NCBI GenBank assembly: GCA_948485625.1
Contig: CAOMRW010000007.1
Location: 1-64,000 of the forward strand
Origin: an uncultured Clostridia bacterium
GTDB taxonomy: Bacteria; Bacillota; Clostridia; TANB77; CAG-508
Direction: 5' to 3'
Length of the DNA stretch: 64,000 nucleotides
Under the pieces are notes generated by a model. It was not told the origin of the DNA and searched no databases. It worked only from the letters and a program-made list of their open reading frames with translations. Shown one piece after another: positions 36,401 to 46,400 of the stretch (its first letter is position 1; each line of letters starts with the position of its first letter). Made by a program: the position numbers and the translations under genes.

Positions 36401-36667
36401 ATGAAAACAGATTTAATTACAATACCAAATGTTGGAGAAAGAACAAAAAAAGCATTATTGAAAATCGGAATTACCTGTGTTGAAGATTTAAAAGGAAAAA
36501 ATCCAGAAGACTTATACTTTAAAGATTGTATTTCTAAAGGATTTAAAGAAGATAAATGTGAATTATATGTTTTTAGGATGGCAGTTTATTATGCAGAACA
36601 TACTATTTGGGAAGAGGAAAAATTAAAATGGTGGTATTGGAAAGATAAAGAATATCCAGAAAAATGA
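36401..36667 (+). CDS. Cdd1-like helix-hairpin-helix protein
   Basis: This 88-residue protein starts after GGAGAG. It matches the Cdd1/'pathogenicity locus' family: LITIPNVGERTKKALLKIGITCVEDLKGKNPEDLY forms a helix-hairpin-helix, followed by CELYVFRMAVYYAE and a tryptophan-rich end (KLKWWYWKD). The family is named from the Clostridioides difficile toxin locus border, but its function is unknown; the HhH suggests DNA contact. Single-gene unit with a terminator. Confidence 0.82.
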   Translation: MKTDLITIPNVGERTKKALLKIGITCVEDLKGKNPEDLYFKDCISKGFKEDKCELYVFRMAVYYAEHTIWEEEKLKWWYWKDKEYPEK

Positions 36668-36743
36668 AATGTATGAAATAGATATTTGACTATGATAGTA
36701 AACAATATAGAATTAATTTATGTTTACATTTGAATTATAAAAC

Positions 36744-36774
36744 AAAAAAAGAATAGAGAAAACTATTCTTTTTT
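36744..36774 (+). terminator. Terminator after Cdd1-like gene
   Basis: AAAAGAATAG (36747-36756) / CTATTCTTTT (36763-36772) followed by T. Confidence 0.85.
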
Positions 36775-36854
36775 GGAATTTTATGATAATATTAATAGAG
36801 AAAAAATAAAGAAAAATTTGATATAAAATAAATTTATCAAATAGATAGGAAAAT

Positions 36855-37616
36855 ATGAAACAAAAAATATATGAAATAATAGTATTAGTAATAATTATTT
36901 TTATAATAACTAATATATTTAATTTTTATAAAACGAAAAATAAACAAAAAGAAATAGAAGTGTCTTCAGTACCAATAAAGGAAAATCAAACAGATAATGA
37001 ACTTGTTGCGGTGAATAAAAAACCAATTGACAGTAGTACAAATGATTGGAATTTGATTTTAGTTAACAAAGACAATTTAATCCCAGAAGATTATGAAAAA
37101 GAAATAGTAGAAGTAGAGAATCGATGGGATATAGATATTAGAATTAAAGAAGCGTTAGAAGATATGTTGGCAGATGCTAGAAAAGAAGGATTAGACCCAA
37201 TGATATGTTCAGCATATAGAACATCACAATATCAAACAAAACTTTTTAATAAAAAGGTAAATGAATATAGAAAAAAAGGATATTCCCAAAAAAATGCAGA
37301 AGAACAAGCAGGATTTTGGGTTACAATACCAGGTTCAAGTGAACATGAAATTGGACTAGCAGTTGATATAGTTGGAAGTAGTTATCAAATATTAGATGAA
37401 AAACAAGAACAAACAGCTATACAAAAATGGCTTATGGAACATTCGCATGAATATGGTTTTATATTAAGGTATCCTACAAATAAAAAAGAAATTACAAAAA
37501 TAAATTATGAACCATGGCATTACAGATATGTTGGCGTAAAAGATGCTACATTTATGAAAGAAAAGGACTTTTGTTTAGAAGAATATATAGAATTTTTAAA
37601 AGAATATGAAATGTGA
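36855..37616 (+). CDS. VanY-like D-Ala-D-Ala carboxypeptidase (M15B)
   Basis: A 253-residue membrane-anchored enzyme: one N-terminal helix (residues 6-24), a linker, then the VanY catalytic domain. Zinc and catalytic motifs are present: MICSAYRTSQYQ, GSSEHEIGLAVDIV (SxHxxGxAxD) and EPWHYRYV (ExxWH). It removes the terminal D-Ala of peptidoglycan precursors or stems outside the membrane. The stop codon lies inside a palindromic repeat, and a SanA-like gene follows 78 nt later. Confidence 0.92.
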   Translation: MKQKIYEIIVLVIIIFIITNIFNFYKTKNKQKEIEVSSVPIKENQTDNELVAVNKKPIDSSTNDWNLILVNKDNLIPEDYEKEIVEVENRWDIDIRIKEALEDMLADARKEGLDPMICSAYRTSQYQTKLFNKKVNEYRKKGYSQKNAEEQAGFWVTIPGSSEHEIGLAVDIVGSSYQILDEKQEQTAIQKWLMEHSHEYGFILRYPTNKKEITKINYEPWHYRYVGVKDATFMKEKDFCLEEYIEFLKEYEM

Positions 37617-37677
37617 CAAAAGGGGTGTCCCTTTTTGGCATAAAATATGTGACAAAAAGACACGCCCCCTTTGTCAC
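37613..37677. repeat. GTGAC-type palindrome between VanY and SanA-like genes
   Basis: The arms 37613-37640 and 37648-37677 begin GTGACAAAA and end TTTGTCAC and pair imperfectly through AGGGG/CCCCCT. The repeat contains the VanY stop codon and ends 17 nt before the SanA-like start. Related to the elements at 10752 and 26757. Confidence 0.75.
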
Positions 37678-37694
37678 AAAATAGGGTGATGAGT

Positions 37695-38351
37695 ATGAAA
37701 AAAGTAATAAAGTATGTAATAATATTTATTTTAATAGTTATATTAATAGTATTATCAATTAATTTCTATCTTATAATTTCTACTAAAAATCAAATTCTTG
37801 AAGTGGAAAATGCAAATTTAGATAATGTAGATTGTATATTAGTTTTGGGAGCTGGAATATGGGGAGATAAGCCAAGTCCGATTTTAGAAGATAGATTATT
37901 AACAGGAATTGAATTATATAAAAATAATGTATCTTCTAAAATAATAATGAGTGGAGACCATGGAAGAGAAGAATATGATGAAGTAAATATAATGAAGAGT
38001 TTTGCAATAGAAAAAGGAATTCCATCAGAAAATATTTTTATGGACCATGCAGGTTTTTCTTCATATGATAGTATATATAGAGCAAAAGAAATTTTTAATT
38101 GTAAAAAGATAATTATAGTAACACAGAAATATCATTTATATAGAGCAATATATATTGCAAATCAGTTAGGAATTGAAGCGTATGGGGTTAATTCAGATCC
38201 TAGACAATATGTAGGTGCTACTTATAGAGAAGTAAGGGAGATACTAGCTAGAAATAAAGATTTTCTAAAATGTATATTTAAGCCAGCGCCAACATTTTTA
38301 GGAGAAACTATTCCTGTAAGTGGTAATGGAGATATTACAAATGATAAATAA
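37695..38351 (+). CDS. SanA/YdcF-like DUF218 membrane protein
   Basis: A 218-residue protein; the ATG at 37695 follows AGGGTGA, while other in-frame starts overlap that site. One N-terminal helix (residues 4-26) is followed by a DUF218 domain: VDCILVLGAGIWGDKPSPILEDRL, SKIIMSGDHGREEYDEVNIMKSF, DHAGFSSYDSIYRAKEIF and IIIVTQKYHLYRAIYIA. SanA proteins affect envelope permeability to vancomycin. Following VanY, it suggests an envelope-maintenance pair. Its stop codon abuts a long palindrome. Confidence 0.85.
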   Translation: MKKVIKYVIIFILIVILIVLSINFYLIISTKNQILEVENANLDNVDCILVLGAGIWGDKPSPILEDRLLTGIELYKNNVSSKIIMSGDHGREEYDEVNIMKSFAIEKGIPSENIFMDHAGFSSYDSIYRAKEIFNCKKIIIVTQKYHLYRAIYIANQLGIEAYGVNSDPRQYVGATYREVREILARNKDFLKCIFKPAPTFLGETIPVSGNGDITNDK

Positions 38352-38352
38352 G

Positions 38353-38430
38353 TGGTGATTGGGGGCCAGGTCTTGAATCCCCATTTTTTTATATAAAAAT
38401 GGAGATTCAAGACCTGGCCCCCAATCACCA
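38353..38430. repeat. Long palindrome A (MITE/REP-like)
   Basis: Two 36-bp arms with one mismatch begin TGGTGATTGGGGGCCAGGTC and are separated by a short AT loop. It lies between the convergent SanA-like and DUF1540 genes and could end transcription from both sides. Same family as 47582 and 57536. Confidence 0.88.
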
Positions 38431-38484
38431 TAAGTTGGTATTTTGGGAAGTTCACTCTTTTTTTGATTGTTGTGATATATTTTA

Positions 38485-38649
38485 TTATTTACATTCATAA
38501 CTTGAACATTTTGATTCATCTGGTTGTTGTGTATTACATCTTTTTGTAGGAGTAACAATAATTTCGCTTAGAGTACAACGGCCATCTAATTTGTCATTAT
38601 ATATACAGCTTCCAACTGTACAAGAGATTTTTTGATTATTATTTGACAT
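38485..38649 (-). CDS. DUF1540 small cysteine-rich protein (54 aa)
   Basis: The minus-strand ORF begins MSNNNQKISCTVGSCIYND and ends SSYECK, with GGAGGT before the ATG. The spacing of its six cysteines (SCTVGSCIYND...RCTLSEIIV...RC...KCSSYEC) is that of DUF1540, small clostridial proteins thought to bind metal or form a disulfide knot; several are linked to sporulation. Function is unknown. It is convergent with the SanA-like gene across palindrome A. Confidence 0.85.
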   Translation of the reverse strand: MSNNNQKISCTVGSCIYNDKLDGRCTLSEIIVTPTKRCNTQQPDESKCSSYECK

Positions 38650-38746
38650 TTTTTACCTCCATTAATTTATTTATAAAGTTATAATTTTATTATGTGTAAA
38701 TTTTATTTTTATATTCTTATTTTATGAGGTAATGAAAAATAAAAAT

Positions 38747-38775
38747 TTGCAAAATTATGTAAATTGTGTTACAAT
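38747..38775 (+). promoter_or_regulatory. DEAH helicase promoter
   Basis: TTGCAA (38747-38752), 17 nt, TACAAT (38770-38775). Confidence 0.55.
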
Positions 38776-38833
38776 ATAAATAAGTATTTTAAAAATAGCA
38801 TAAAAAACATTACCATAGGGAGGACATTGAAAT

Positions 38834-41509
38834 ATGAATAACACATTACCAATTTCTAATTACAAAAAAGAGATAATGCAGGCTGTTGCAAATCATGCAG
38901 TTACAATTATTACAGCTGAAACAGGATCTGGTAAATCAACACAGGTTCCACAATTTTTATATGAGGCTGGATATCAGGTTATAGTTACAGAACCTAGACG
39001 GATGGCTGCTTGGTCTTTAGCAGAAAGAGTTGCTGAAGAAATAAAGTCTTCATTAGGAGAAATAGTAGGATTTAGAACTGGTTTTGAGAGAAAAGATTCT
39101 ACTAATACATCTATATTGTATTGTACAGATGGATTAGAACTAGTTCGTGAAATTACAGATACAAAGGACAAGCGAAAAGTGTTAATTATAGATGAAGTCC
39201 ATGAATGGAACTTAAATATAGAAACACTTGTTGCTTGGTCAAAGAAAAAAATCAATGAGGGCTGGAATACTAAGGTAGTTATTATGAGTGCAACTTTGGA
39301 AAAAGAAAGTCTTACAAAATATTTTGGAGAAGACGCATATCTTTTGAATGTTCCTGGGAAAATTTTTCCAGTTGAATTTAGTGAGAGATATGAAAATGAG
39401 TTGATTCCAACTGTTAAAGATATGATTCTTGATAAACATAATACTTTAGTATTTGTACCAGGCAAAAAAGAGATTTCAAATGTAATAGAAGAACTTTCTT
39501 TTATGAATGATAGTGCAGTTATTTTACCATTACATGGTAAACTGGATAGTGAGGAACAGAAGAAGTGTTTTGAAGCTTATTCTATTCCAAAAGTTATTGT
39601 TGCTACAAATGTAGCTCAAACTTCAATCACTATTCCTGATATTGATGCAGTAGTAGATACAGGTAAAGAAAGGAGACTGGAAGTACATGATGGTATTCAG
39701 GGCCTTTTCTTAAGAAATATTAGCAAAGCAGATTGTATGCAAAGGAAAGGGCGTGCTGGAAGAACAAAGGAGGGAAAATATATACTTTGTTCAGATTCAT
39801 CTTTTGATTCAAGAACAGAGTTCTCAGTTCCAGAGATTCAGAGAGGTATTTTAAATCAGATTGTTCTTCGTCTTGCAACTTGTGGAATTGACGCATTAGA
39901 ATTGGAATTTTTCCATCAGCCAAATGATGAAGCCTTAATACTTGCAAAGCAAACACTTATTAATTTAGGAGCAATTAAACCAAATAACAAAGTAACAGAG
40001 ATAGGATACAAAATGGCCAAAATGCCAGTATCTGTTGAAACTGCAAGAATGATTATTGAAGCAGAAAAATATGGTGTTACAGAAGATGTTATTTGTATTG
40101 CTGCTATATTAGAAGTAGGAACTTTATTAGATTATCGGCCTAAAAAGGGATTAGGAGGATGTCAGGTTTCATATTATAATTTCACAAGTGAAAATCAAAG
40201 TGATTTACTTGCGGAATATGATGTATGGAAAAATATCAGCAAATTGAAATATATAGATTTCAAAGAATTATCTATTAATAAGAAATCTTATTTTCGTATC
40301 AAAGAACTTATTAAAAAGATGTATGAGGTATTAGAGGGAATAGTAACAATATCTTCTTCAGGAGATAGGGAAGCTATTAAGAAATCATGTTTAGCTGGTA
40401 TGATAAACCATGTATACAAATATGAGCATGGTGAATACATTAATGGAGATGGAAAGCCAAGAAATTTAGACAATCATAGCTGTTTAAGTGGCTGGAATAA
40501 TCCTAAGCTTCTTGTTGGAATTCCAAAAATTATTGAATTTAAAGATTCTTGGGGTTGGAAAAGAACGATGGATTTAGTTTGTATGGCAACAAAAGTAACA
40601 GTTGGAGACTTAAAAGAAATAGCACCAGATTTTGTGACACAGAAAGATATAGACGCATATTATTCTTGCTCTGCTGATGCTGTAAAAGTTACAAGAAAAA
40701 CTTATTTTAGAGATATTCTCATAGATGAAAAAGAGGAAGTAATTCAAAATCATCCAGATTATGAAAGATTAAAAGAAATTTATGAGAATGAAAATAAGAA
40801 AGAAAATTACTATGAAAGCATATATCAGAGAACAGTAATAATTGATGGGAAACAATTTGAGGTTTCATATGATTGGAAGCAAAAAGCAAGTATAACCATT
40901 GATGAATATACTCTTTATCATACTGAAGTGAAAGAAGTAATTCTTGATAATGGCAAAAAGGTAGAAGTATATTATTGTGGCTCATGCTGTCATTCCAAAA
41001 GAAATACCAATATTGTAGCATTAAGAAATGCAGTAGAGAATGATAGAGTTAGAAAATGTTTTGAAAGAAAAAGAGAAAATCTTCCAAGATTAAAATCTAA
41101 TACTATTAAATCTGCATTAGAACTTATTGAGTATATTGGAAAACAAGAGGTAACTTGTGGTAATGGGGGATACGGTGAACCGATTTATGGATTTGGATGT
41201 TTTGTATTGGAAAAGAATTCTCTTCATTTAGAATTATTAGAAGATGAAGAGAAAGCAGAAGAAAATACACAAGAAGCTATAGAGTTTCTGTATGGTAAAT
41301 TTATCAGAGAGAATTTTTATGATAAAAAGTTCAAATTCAAAAAAGGTGTAAAGGGCCTGTCTCCAAAAGAACAGAAAGTAAAATCAGAATTTGATTCAGA
41401 AGTTCAAGAGCTACTAAGAGGATTAAATATTAGTAATATAGAAGAAAATGTAACTTACCTAGAAGAACTTTATTCTATATTGATAGAGGATTTAAAGATA
41501 GTAGCTTAA
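38834..41509 (+). CDS. DEAH-box helicase, HrpA-like
   Basis: An 891-residue ATP-dependent RNA (or DNA) helicase with GGGAGG before the ATG. Motif I is TAETGSGKSTQ, Ia TEPRRMAA, II IIDEVHEW (DEVH), and III MSATLE. Motifs IV-VI are LVFVPGKKEI, VIVATNVAQTSITIPDI and QRKGRAGRTKEGKY. A DEAH-family winged-helix/ratchet region follows (LGAIKPNNKVTEIGYKMAKMPVS). The C-terminal 300 residues are not the usual HrpA tail and hold a CGSCCHSKR segment. Codons are somewhat richer in G/C than in neighbours, hinting at a different history. Its role may be RNA processing or ribosome-related. Confidence 0.87.
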   Translation: MNNTLPISNYKKEIMQAVANHAVTIITAETGSGKSTQVPQFLYEAGYQVIVTEPRRMAAWSLAERVAEEIKSSLGEIVGFRTGFERKDSTNTSILYCTDGLELVREITDTKDKRKVLIIDEVHEWNLNIETLVAWSKKKINEGWNTKVVIMSATLEKESLTKYFGEDAYLLNVPGKIFPVEFSERYENELIPTVKDMILDKHNTLVFVPGKKEISNVIEELSFMNDSAVILPLHGKLDSEEQKKCFEAYSIPKVIVATNVAQTSITIPDIDAVVDTGKERRLEVHDGIQGLFLRNISKADCMQRKGRAGRTKEGKYILCSDSSFDSRTEFSVPEIQRGILNQIVLRLATCGIDALELEFFHQPNDEALILAKQTLINLGAIKPNNKVTEIGYKMAKMPVSVETARMIIEAEKYGVTEDVICIAAILEVGTLLDYRPKKGLGGCQVSYYNFTSENQSDLLAEYDVWKNISKLKYIDFKELSINKKSYFRIKELIKKMYEVLEGIVTISSSGDREAIKKSCLAGMINHVYKYEHGEYINGDGKPRNLDNHSCLSGWNNPKLLVGIPKIIEFKDSWGWKRTMDLVCMATKVTVGDLKEIAPDFVTQKDIDAYYSCSADAVKVTRKTYFRDILIDEKEEVIQNHPDYERLKEIYENENKKENYYESIYQRTVIIDGKQFEVSYDWKQKASITIDEYTLYHTEVKEVILDNGKKVEVYYCGSCCHSKRNTNIVALRNAVENDRVRKCFERKRENLPRLKSNTIKSALELIEYIGKQEVTCGNGGYGEPIYGFGCFVLEKNSLHLELLEDEEKAEENTQEAIEFLYGKFIRENFYDKKFKFKKGVKGLSPKEQKVKSEFDSEVQELLRGLNISNIEENVTYLEELYSILIEDLKIVA

Positions 41510-41520
41510 GTTGAATTTGC

Positions 41521-41554
41521 AAAGAGCCTGCTAACAATTGTTAGCAGGCTCTTT
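41521..41554 (+). terminator. DEAH helicase terminator
   Basis: Perfect 34-nt palindrome: AAAGAGCCTGCTAACAA (41521-41537) with its complement at 41538-41554, followed by a short T run. Confidence 0.85.
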
Positions 41555-41656
41555 TAATATTATAAATTTAGTTGATAATCACTTTATTTTATGATATTAT
41601 TCAACTATAAATTATAAGATAATAATAATTAACAAATATAAAGGAGACAAGAATAA

Positions 41657-42433
41657 ATGTTTTCAAAAATAGGAAAATTTAAACCATGTGGAATATTTAC
41701 AAAAGGACATTTTATTTTGATTGTTTTGACAATAAGTAGTATCATATTAGTATTAAAGAAAACAATAATAAAAAGTAAAGAAGAAGTATATAAAATAATA
41801 AAAAGATTAACAGTAATAATGTGTATATTAGAAGTTATTAGGATAATCTATAGTATATCTCAAAATTCATTATATGAAGTAAATACATATATGCCATTAT
41901 ATTATTGTAGTATGTTATTATATGCAGGATTATTAAGCTCTTTTGGGAAAGAAAAACTAAAAAGAATGGGAGATGTGTTTTTGGCAACTGGCTGTATAAT
42001 TGGAGGAATTGTTTTTATAATATATCCATCTACATCATTATTATCATATCCAGCTTTCCATTTTTTAAGTATTCATAGCTTTTTGTTTCATGGTGTAATG
42101 ATATATTTGGGGATATTAGTAAATAAGACAGAATATATAAAATTAAAAAAAGAAGATATTAAATATTTTGCAATTTTAGTAGGAATTATGTGTATATTAG
42201 CATTAATTGTAAATAATATTTTTGATAGTAATTTAATGTTCATATCACAAAACTTTTGTGGAACTCCTATTGAAATATTATATAAAATGACTAATGGAAG
42301 CTTTTTATTTAGTTTGATAATGTCAATAGGACAAATGACAATTCCATTTTATCTTACTTTTTATGTGATAAAGTTTAAAGAATATTATAAAGAACATTAT
42401 AAGAAAACAGAAAAACTTAAAATTAATGTATAA
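41657..42433 (+). CDS. YwaF/TMEM164-type integral membrane protein
   Basis: A 258-residue protein with AAGGAG before the ATG and about seven predicted membrane helices. The segment YMPLYYCSMLLYAGLL matches the conserved P-L-x-x-C block of the TIGR02206/YwaF family, and FLFHGVMIYLGI and NNIFDSNLMFISQNFCGTP continue it. These proteins are of unknown function in bacteria; eukaryotic TMEM164 relatives act on lipids. It lies 17 nt upstream of an ABC ATPase and is probably in the same operon. Confidence 0.78.
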   Translation: MFSKIGKFKPCGIFTKGHFILIVLTISSIILVLKKTIIKSKEEVYKIIKRLTVIMCILEVIRIIYSISQNSLYEVNTYMPLYYCSMLLYAGLLSSFGKEKLKRMGDVFLATGCIIGGIVFIIYPSTSLLSYPAFHFLSIHSFLFHGVMIYLGILVNKTEYIKLKKEDIKYFAILVGIMCILALIVNNIFDSNLMFISQNFCGTPIEILYKMTNGSFLFSLIMSIGQMTIPFYLTFYVIKFKEYYKEHYKKTEKLKINV

Positions 42434-42450
42434 AGGGAGATTTAAAAAGC

Positions 42451-43152
42451 ATGGAATATATAGAATTCAAGAATGTAAATAAAAAATATAAAATGGGAGA
42501 AGTAGAAATAAATGCTTTAAACAATACAAATTTTCAAATAAATAAAGGAGAATTAGTTGTTATTGTAGGGCCAAGTGGAGCAGGAAAAACAACAGCATTA
42601 AATATACTAGGAGGGATGGATACTGCAACTTCAGGAAATGTATATGTAGATGAAAAAGATATAACAGAATTAAATAATAAACAACTAATCAAATATAGAA
42701 GAAATGATATCGGATTTGTTTTTCAGTTTTATAATCTAGTACAAAATTTAACAGCAAAAGAAAATGTAGAACTTGCAACACAATTATGTTCTAATGCATT
42801 AGATGCTCAAGAAATATTAGAGAAAGTAGGATTAGCAAGTAGAAAAGATAACTTTCCAGCACAATTATCAGGAGGAGAGCAACAAAGAGTTGCGATAGCA
42901 AGAGCAATAGCAAAAAATCCAAAACTTTTACTTTGTGACGAACCAACAGGAGCACTAGATTATAAAACAGGAAAAAGTATTTTAAAGCTATTGCAAGATA
43001 TGGCAAGAAATGAAAAAATGACAGTTATAATAATTACACATAATGTTGCTATATCTCCAATGGCAGATAAAGTTATTCACTTTAAAAATGGAACAGCAGA
43101 GAAGATAGAAATAAATGATACACCAGTATCAATAGAAGAAATAGAGTGGTAA
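42451..43152 (+). CDS. ABC transporter ATPase, MacB/LolD type
   Basis: A 233-residue ATPase with AAAGGGAG before the [12 protein letters not shown] (Walker A), [14 protein letters not shown] (signature) and [11 protein letters not shown] (Walker B with catalytic Glu) are intact. The [24 protein letters not shown]-loop region is typical of ATPases that drive FtsX-like permeases rather than classical importers. The permease begins 4 nt downstream, so the two form one transport or mechanotransmission system. Confidence 0.93.
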   Translation: MEYIEFKNVNKKYKMGEVEINALNNTNFQINKGELVVIVGPSGAGKTTALNILGGMDTATSGNVYVDEKDITELNNKQLIKYRRNDIGFVFQFYNLVQNLTAKENVELATQLCSNALDAQEILEKVGLASRKDNFPAQLSGGEQQRVAIARAIAKNPKLLLCDEPTGALDYKTGKSILKLLQDMARNEKMTVIIITHNVAISPMADKVIHFKNGTAEKIEINDTPVSIEEIEW

Positions 43153-43156
43153 AATT

Positions 43157-46100
43157 ATGAAAAAATCTTTGTGGAAAAATAATTTTAAAGAAATAGTAAA
43201 AACCAAAAGAAGATTTATATCAATTTTAATAATGGCTTTTTTAGGTGTTGGCTTTTTTTCAGGCCTAGTTGTTACACGGTCCAGATATGCGAGATAGTCT
43301 TAAGATATATGCAGATTCATCTAATTTATTTGATATAGATATTATTTCAACATTAGGATTAACAGATAATGATGTTGAAGCTATAAAAAATATAGAAGGA
43401 ATGGAAAATAGTTATGGAATAAAGACAAAAGATTCTATGGCAAAAATAGAGGGAAAAGAAAGCATATGTAAAGTAATAGAATATAATGAATATTGTAATA
43501 AACCAGCAATAATAGAGGGAAGATTACCTGAAAAAATAAATGAATGCTTATTAGATAAAAATTATTCAATAACAGATAATATTTCTGAATTTATAGGAAA
43601 AACAATAATACTTGAAAACGAAGAAGCAGATTCTGAGGACAATAATATTTTTAATCAGAAAGAATTTACTATTGTAGGAATTGCTGAATCACCATTATAT
43701 ATATCAAATGAAAGAGGAAATACAACAATAGGAAATGGCTCAATTAATTTCTTTATTTATACACTTCCTGATGTAATTAATATTGATTATTATACAAATG
43801 TATATGGATTTGTTAAAGGTACTAAAGAGTTAGAATTAAATAGTAATGAATATTGGAAATTAGTAGATTTGACAATATTAAAATTAGAAGATATAAAAGA
43901 AAAACAGGAACAGGAAAGATATAAGCAATTAATTTCTGAAGCAGAAAATAAGTTAAATGATGCACAAGAAGAATTTAATACAGAAAAACAAAAAGTAGAT
44001 AAGGAACTTGAAGATGCAGAAAAAAAGATAGAAGAAGCGAAAAATGAGATTTTGAAATCTGAAAATGAATTAAAGAAATCTGAAAAAGAAATTAATTTAC
44101 AAGAAAAAAATGCAAAGCAACAATTTTTGGTATCAGATAAAAAAATGAATGATGCAGAAAATCAAATTGCTGAAAAAAAGAAAGAGCTAGAAAATGGAAA
44201 AACTGAATTAGAAAATAATAAAAAAGAAGCACATAAAGCAATAGAACAACTTGATAATGGAATAGATGAAGCTAATAAGAATCTTAATGAGTTACAACTC
44301 CAAAGAGAAGAACTAGAAAATAATAATTTGGATACAAGCAATATAGATGAACTTATAGTAAAAGTAGAATCAAACATAGAGTTATTAGACAAGCAAAAGT
44401 TGCAAATACAAAAACAGCTATTAGATGCAGAAAATTACTTGAATAACGGGCAAAATGAAATATTAAAAGCAGAAAATGAATTAGAAAACCAAAGAAATAT
44501 TTTTAATAAAACTCAAAAAGATACAATGAATAAAATTGCAAGTGCAAAAGTTAAAATAGAAAATGGAAAAAATGAATTAAGAAAAGCGAAAGTTGAAATA
44601 GAAGAAAAACAGATTGAATTTAAAAATAAAAAACAAGAAGCAATTACAAAGTTGAATGATGCACAAAAAGAACTTGACAATGCAAAAGAGGATATAAGTA
44701 AAATAGAAAGAGCGAAATGGTATATTAAAAATAGAAAAGATAATTTGGGTTATACAAATATTATTGATGCAATAAAAACAATTACAAATATATCTAAATT
44801 ATTTCCAGCAATATTCTATATTGTAGCAATATTAATTAGTTTAACCTCAATGACAAGAATGATAGAAGAAGAAAGAACCGAAATAGGAACATTAAAAGCA
44901 TTAGGGTATACGAATATACAGATAATAATAAAATATATTTTATATGCATTTTTAGCATGTGTTATTGGAGGCTTTTTAGGAATGACAGTTGGATTTTATC
45001 TAATTCCAAATATAGTTTGGGATATATATGACACAATATATAAAATACCAGAATTCTATACTCTATATAGGTTAGATATTGGGTTGTTAGGATTAATTAT
45101 TTCATTTGTTTGCATTGGTGGAGCTACAATTTTTGTTGCAACAAAAGAATTGAAGAATGTGCCAGCAATATTGATGAGACCAAAGGTACCAAAAAATGGA
45201 AAAAAGATTTTATTAGAAAGAATTTCATTTATTTGGAATAAATTTAATTTCTCTAAAAAAGTAATAGCAAGAAATATATTTAGATATAAAAAAAGAGCAA
45301 TTATGACAATAGTAGGTATTGCAGGGTGTACAGGACTTATGGTTACAGGATTTGGATTAAAAGATTCTGTTATTGATATTCCTACATCACAATATGGAGA
45401 AATTTTTACTTATAATATGTCTATTTCATTGTCAGAAGATAAAAATTTAAGCAAAATAGAAGAAATATTAAATAATAATGAAAGTATAGAAAGTTATTCT
45501 AAATTGTGTACAACTACGGGGAAATTAAAAGGAGAAGATATCAATTATGAAACAGCAATTTTCGTCCCAGAATCAATAGAAAATTTTCAAAAAGTATGTT
45601 ATTTAAAAGATGCAAAAACTCATGAGAAACTAGAACTAACAGATGATGGAATTATTATTTCTGATAAAGTTGCAGAAATGTTAAGTGTAAAAAAAGGTGA
45701 TAGTATTATACTAATTGATAGTGATAATTCAGAATATTCATTTAAAATAGTAGGTATTGCAGAAAACTATGTTTCAAATTATGTATATATGACTAAAAAC
45801 TTTTATGAAAATAATATTAGAACTTATAAAACAAGTATGATTTTAATAGATACTAAAAAAGATATGACAGTTGATATAAAAAATCAAATATCTGAAAGAT
45901 TTTTACAAATTGAGGGAGTTGCTGCTGTAAGTATGGTTTCAGATACAATGAAAGCAATTGAGGATATGTTAGGCTCATTAAATTATGTAGTTATAATTTT
46001 AATTGTTGCTTCAGCATTACTTGCATTTGTTGTATTATACAATTTAGCTAATATAAATATAGGTGAAAGACAAAGAGAGATTGCAACATTAAAAGTTTTA

Positions 46101-46379
46101 GGTTTTTATGATAAAGAAGTTGACAATTATATAAATAAAGAAAATATAATATTCACTTTTATGGGGGTATTTATTGGTTTAATATTTGGATATTTTTTAA
46201 CAGAAATGATTGTTATGAGTGTGGAAATAGATAAGTTAAGATTTATTAGAAATATAAGAACTATAAGTTATGTATATGCTTCTGCTATATCAGTGTTTTT
46301 TTCTCTTATAGTTAATTATATTATTCATTTTGTTTTGAAAAAAATTGATATGATAGAAAGTTTAAAAAGTGTAGAATGA
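43157..46379 (+). pseudogene. FtsX/MacB-like ABC permease with one frameshift
   Basis: The true start at 43157 reads MKKSLWKNNFKEIVKTKRRFISI, then GFFSGLVVT, and breaks at 43277, where one extra C turns GTTACAGGTCC into GTTACACGGTCC. Removing it joins GLVVT to GPDMRDSLKIYAD in one 1073-residue protein. It has an N-terminal helix, a MacB-like outside domain, a very long coiled coil (about residues 230-480) and two FtsX blocks (SLTSMTRMIEEERTEIGTLKALGY and NLANINIGERQREIATLKVLGF). The family is complete in length. Whether the base is real or an assembly error is open; without translation restart the permease is inactive. Confidence 0.85.
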
Positions 46380-46400
46380 TATTTAGGGAGAAATAGTAAA

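Noticed and set aside
38974..39465. Antisense open frame within the DEAH helicase
   Set aside because: It mirrors conserved helicase motifs on the other strand and has no start signals.
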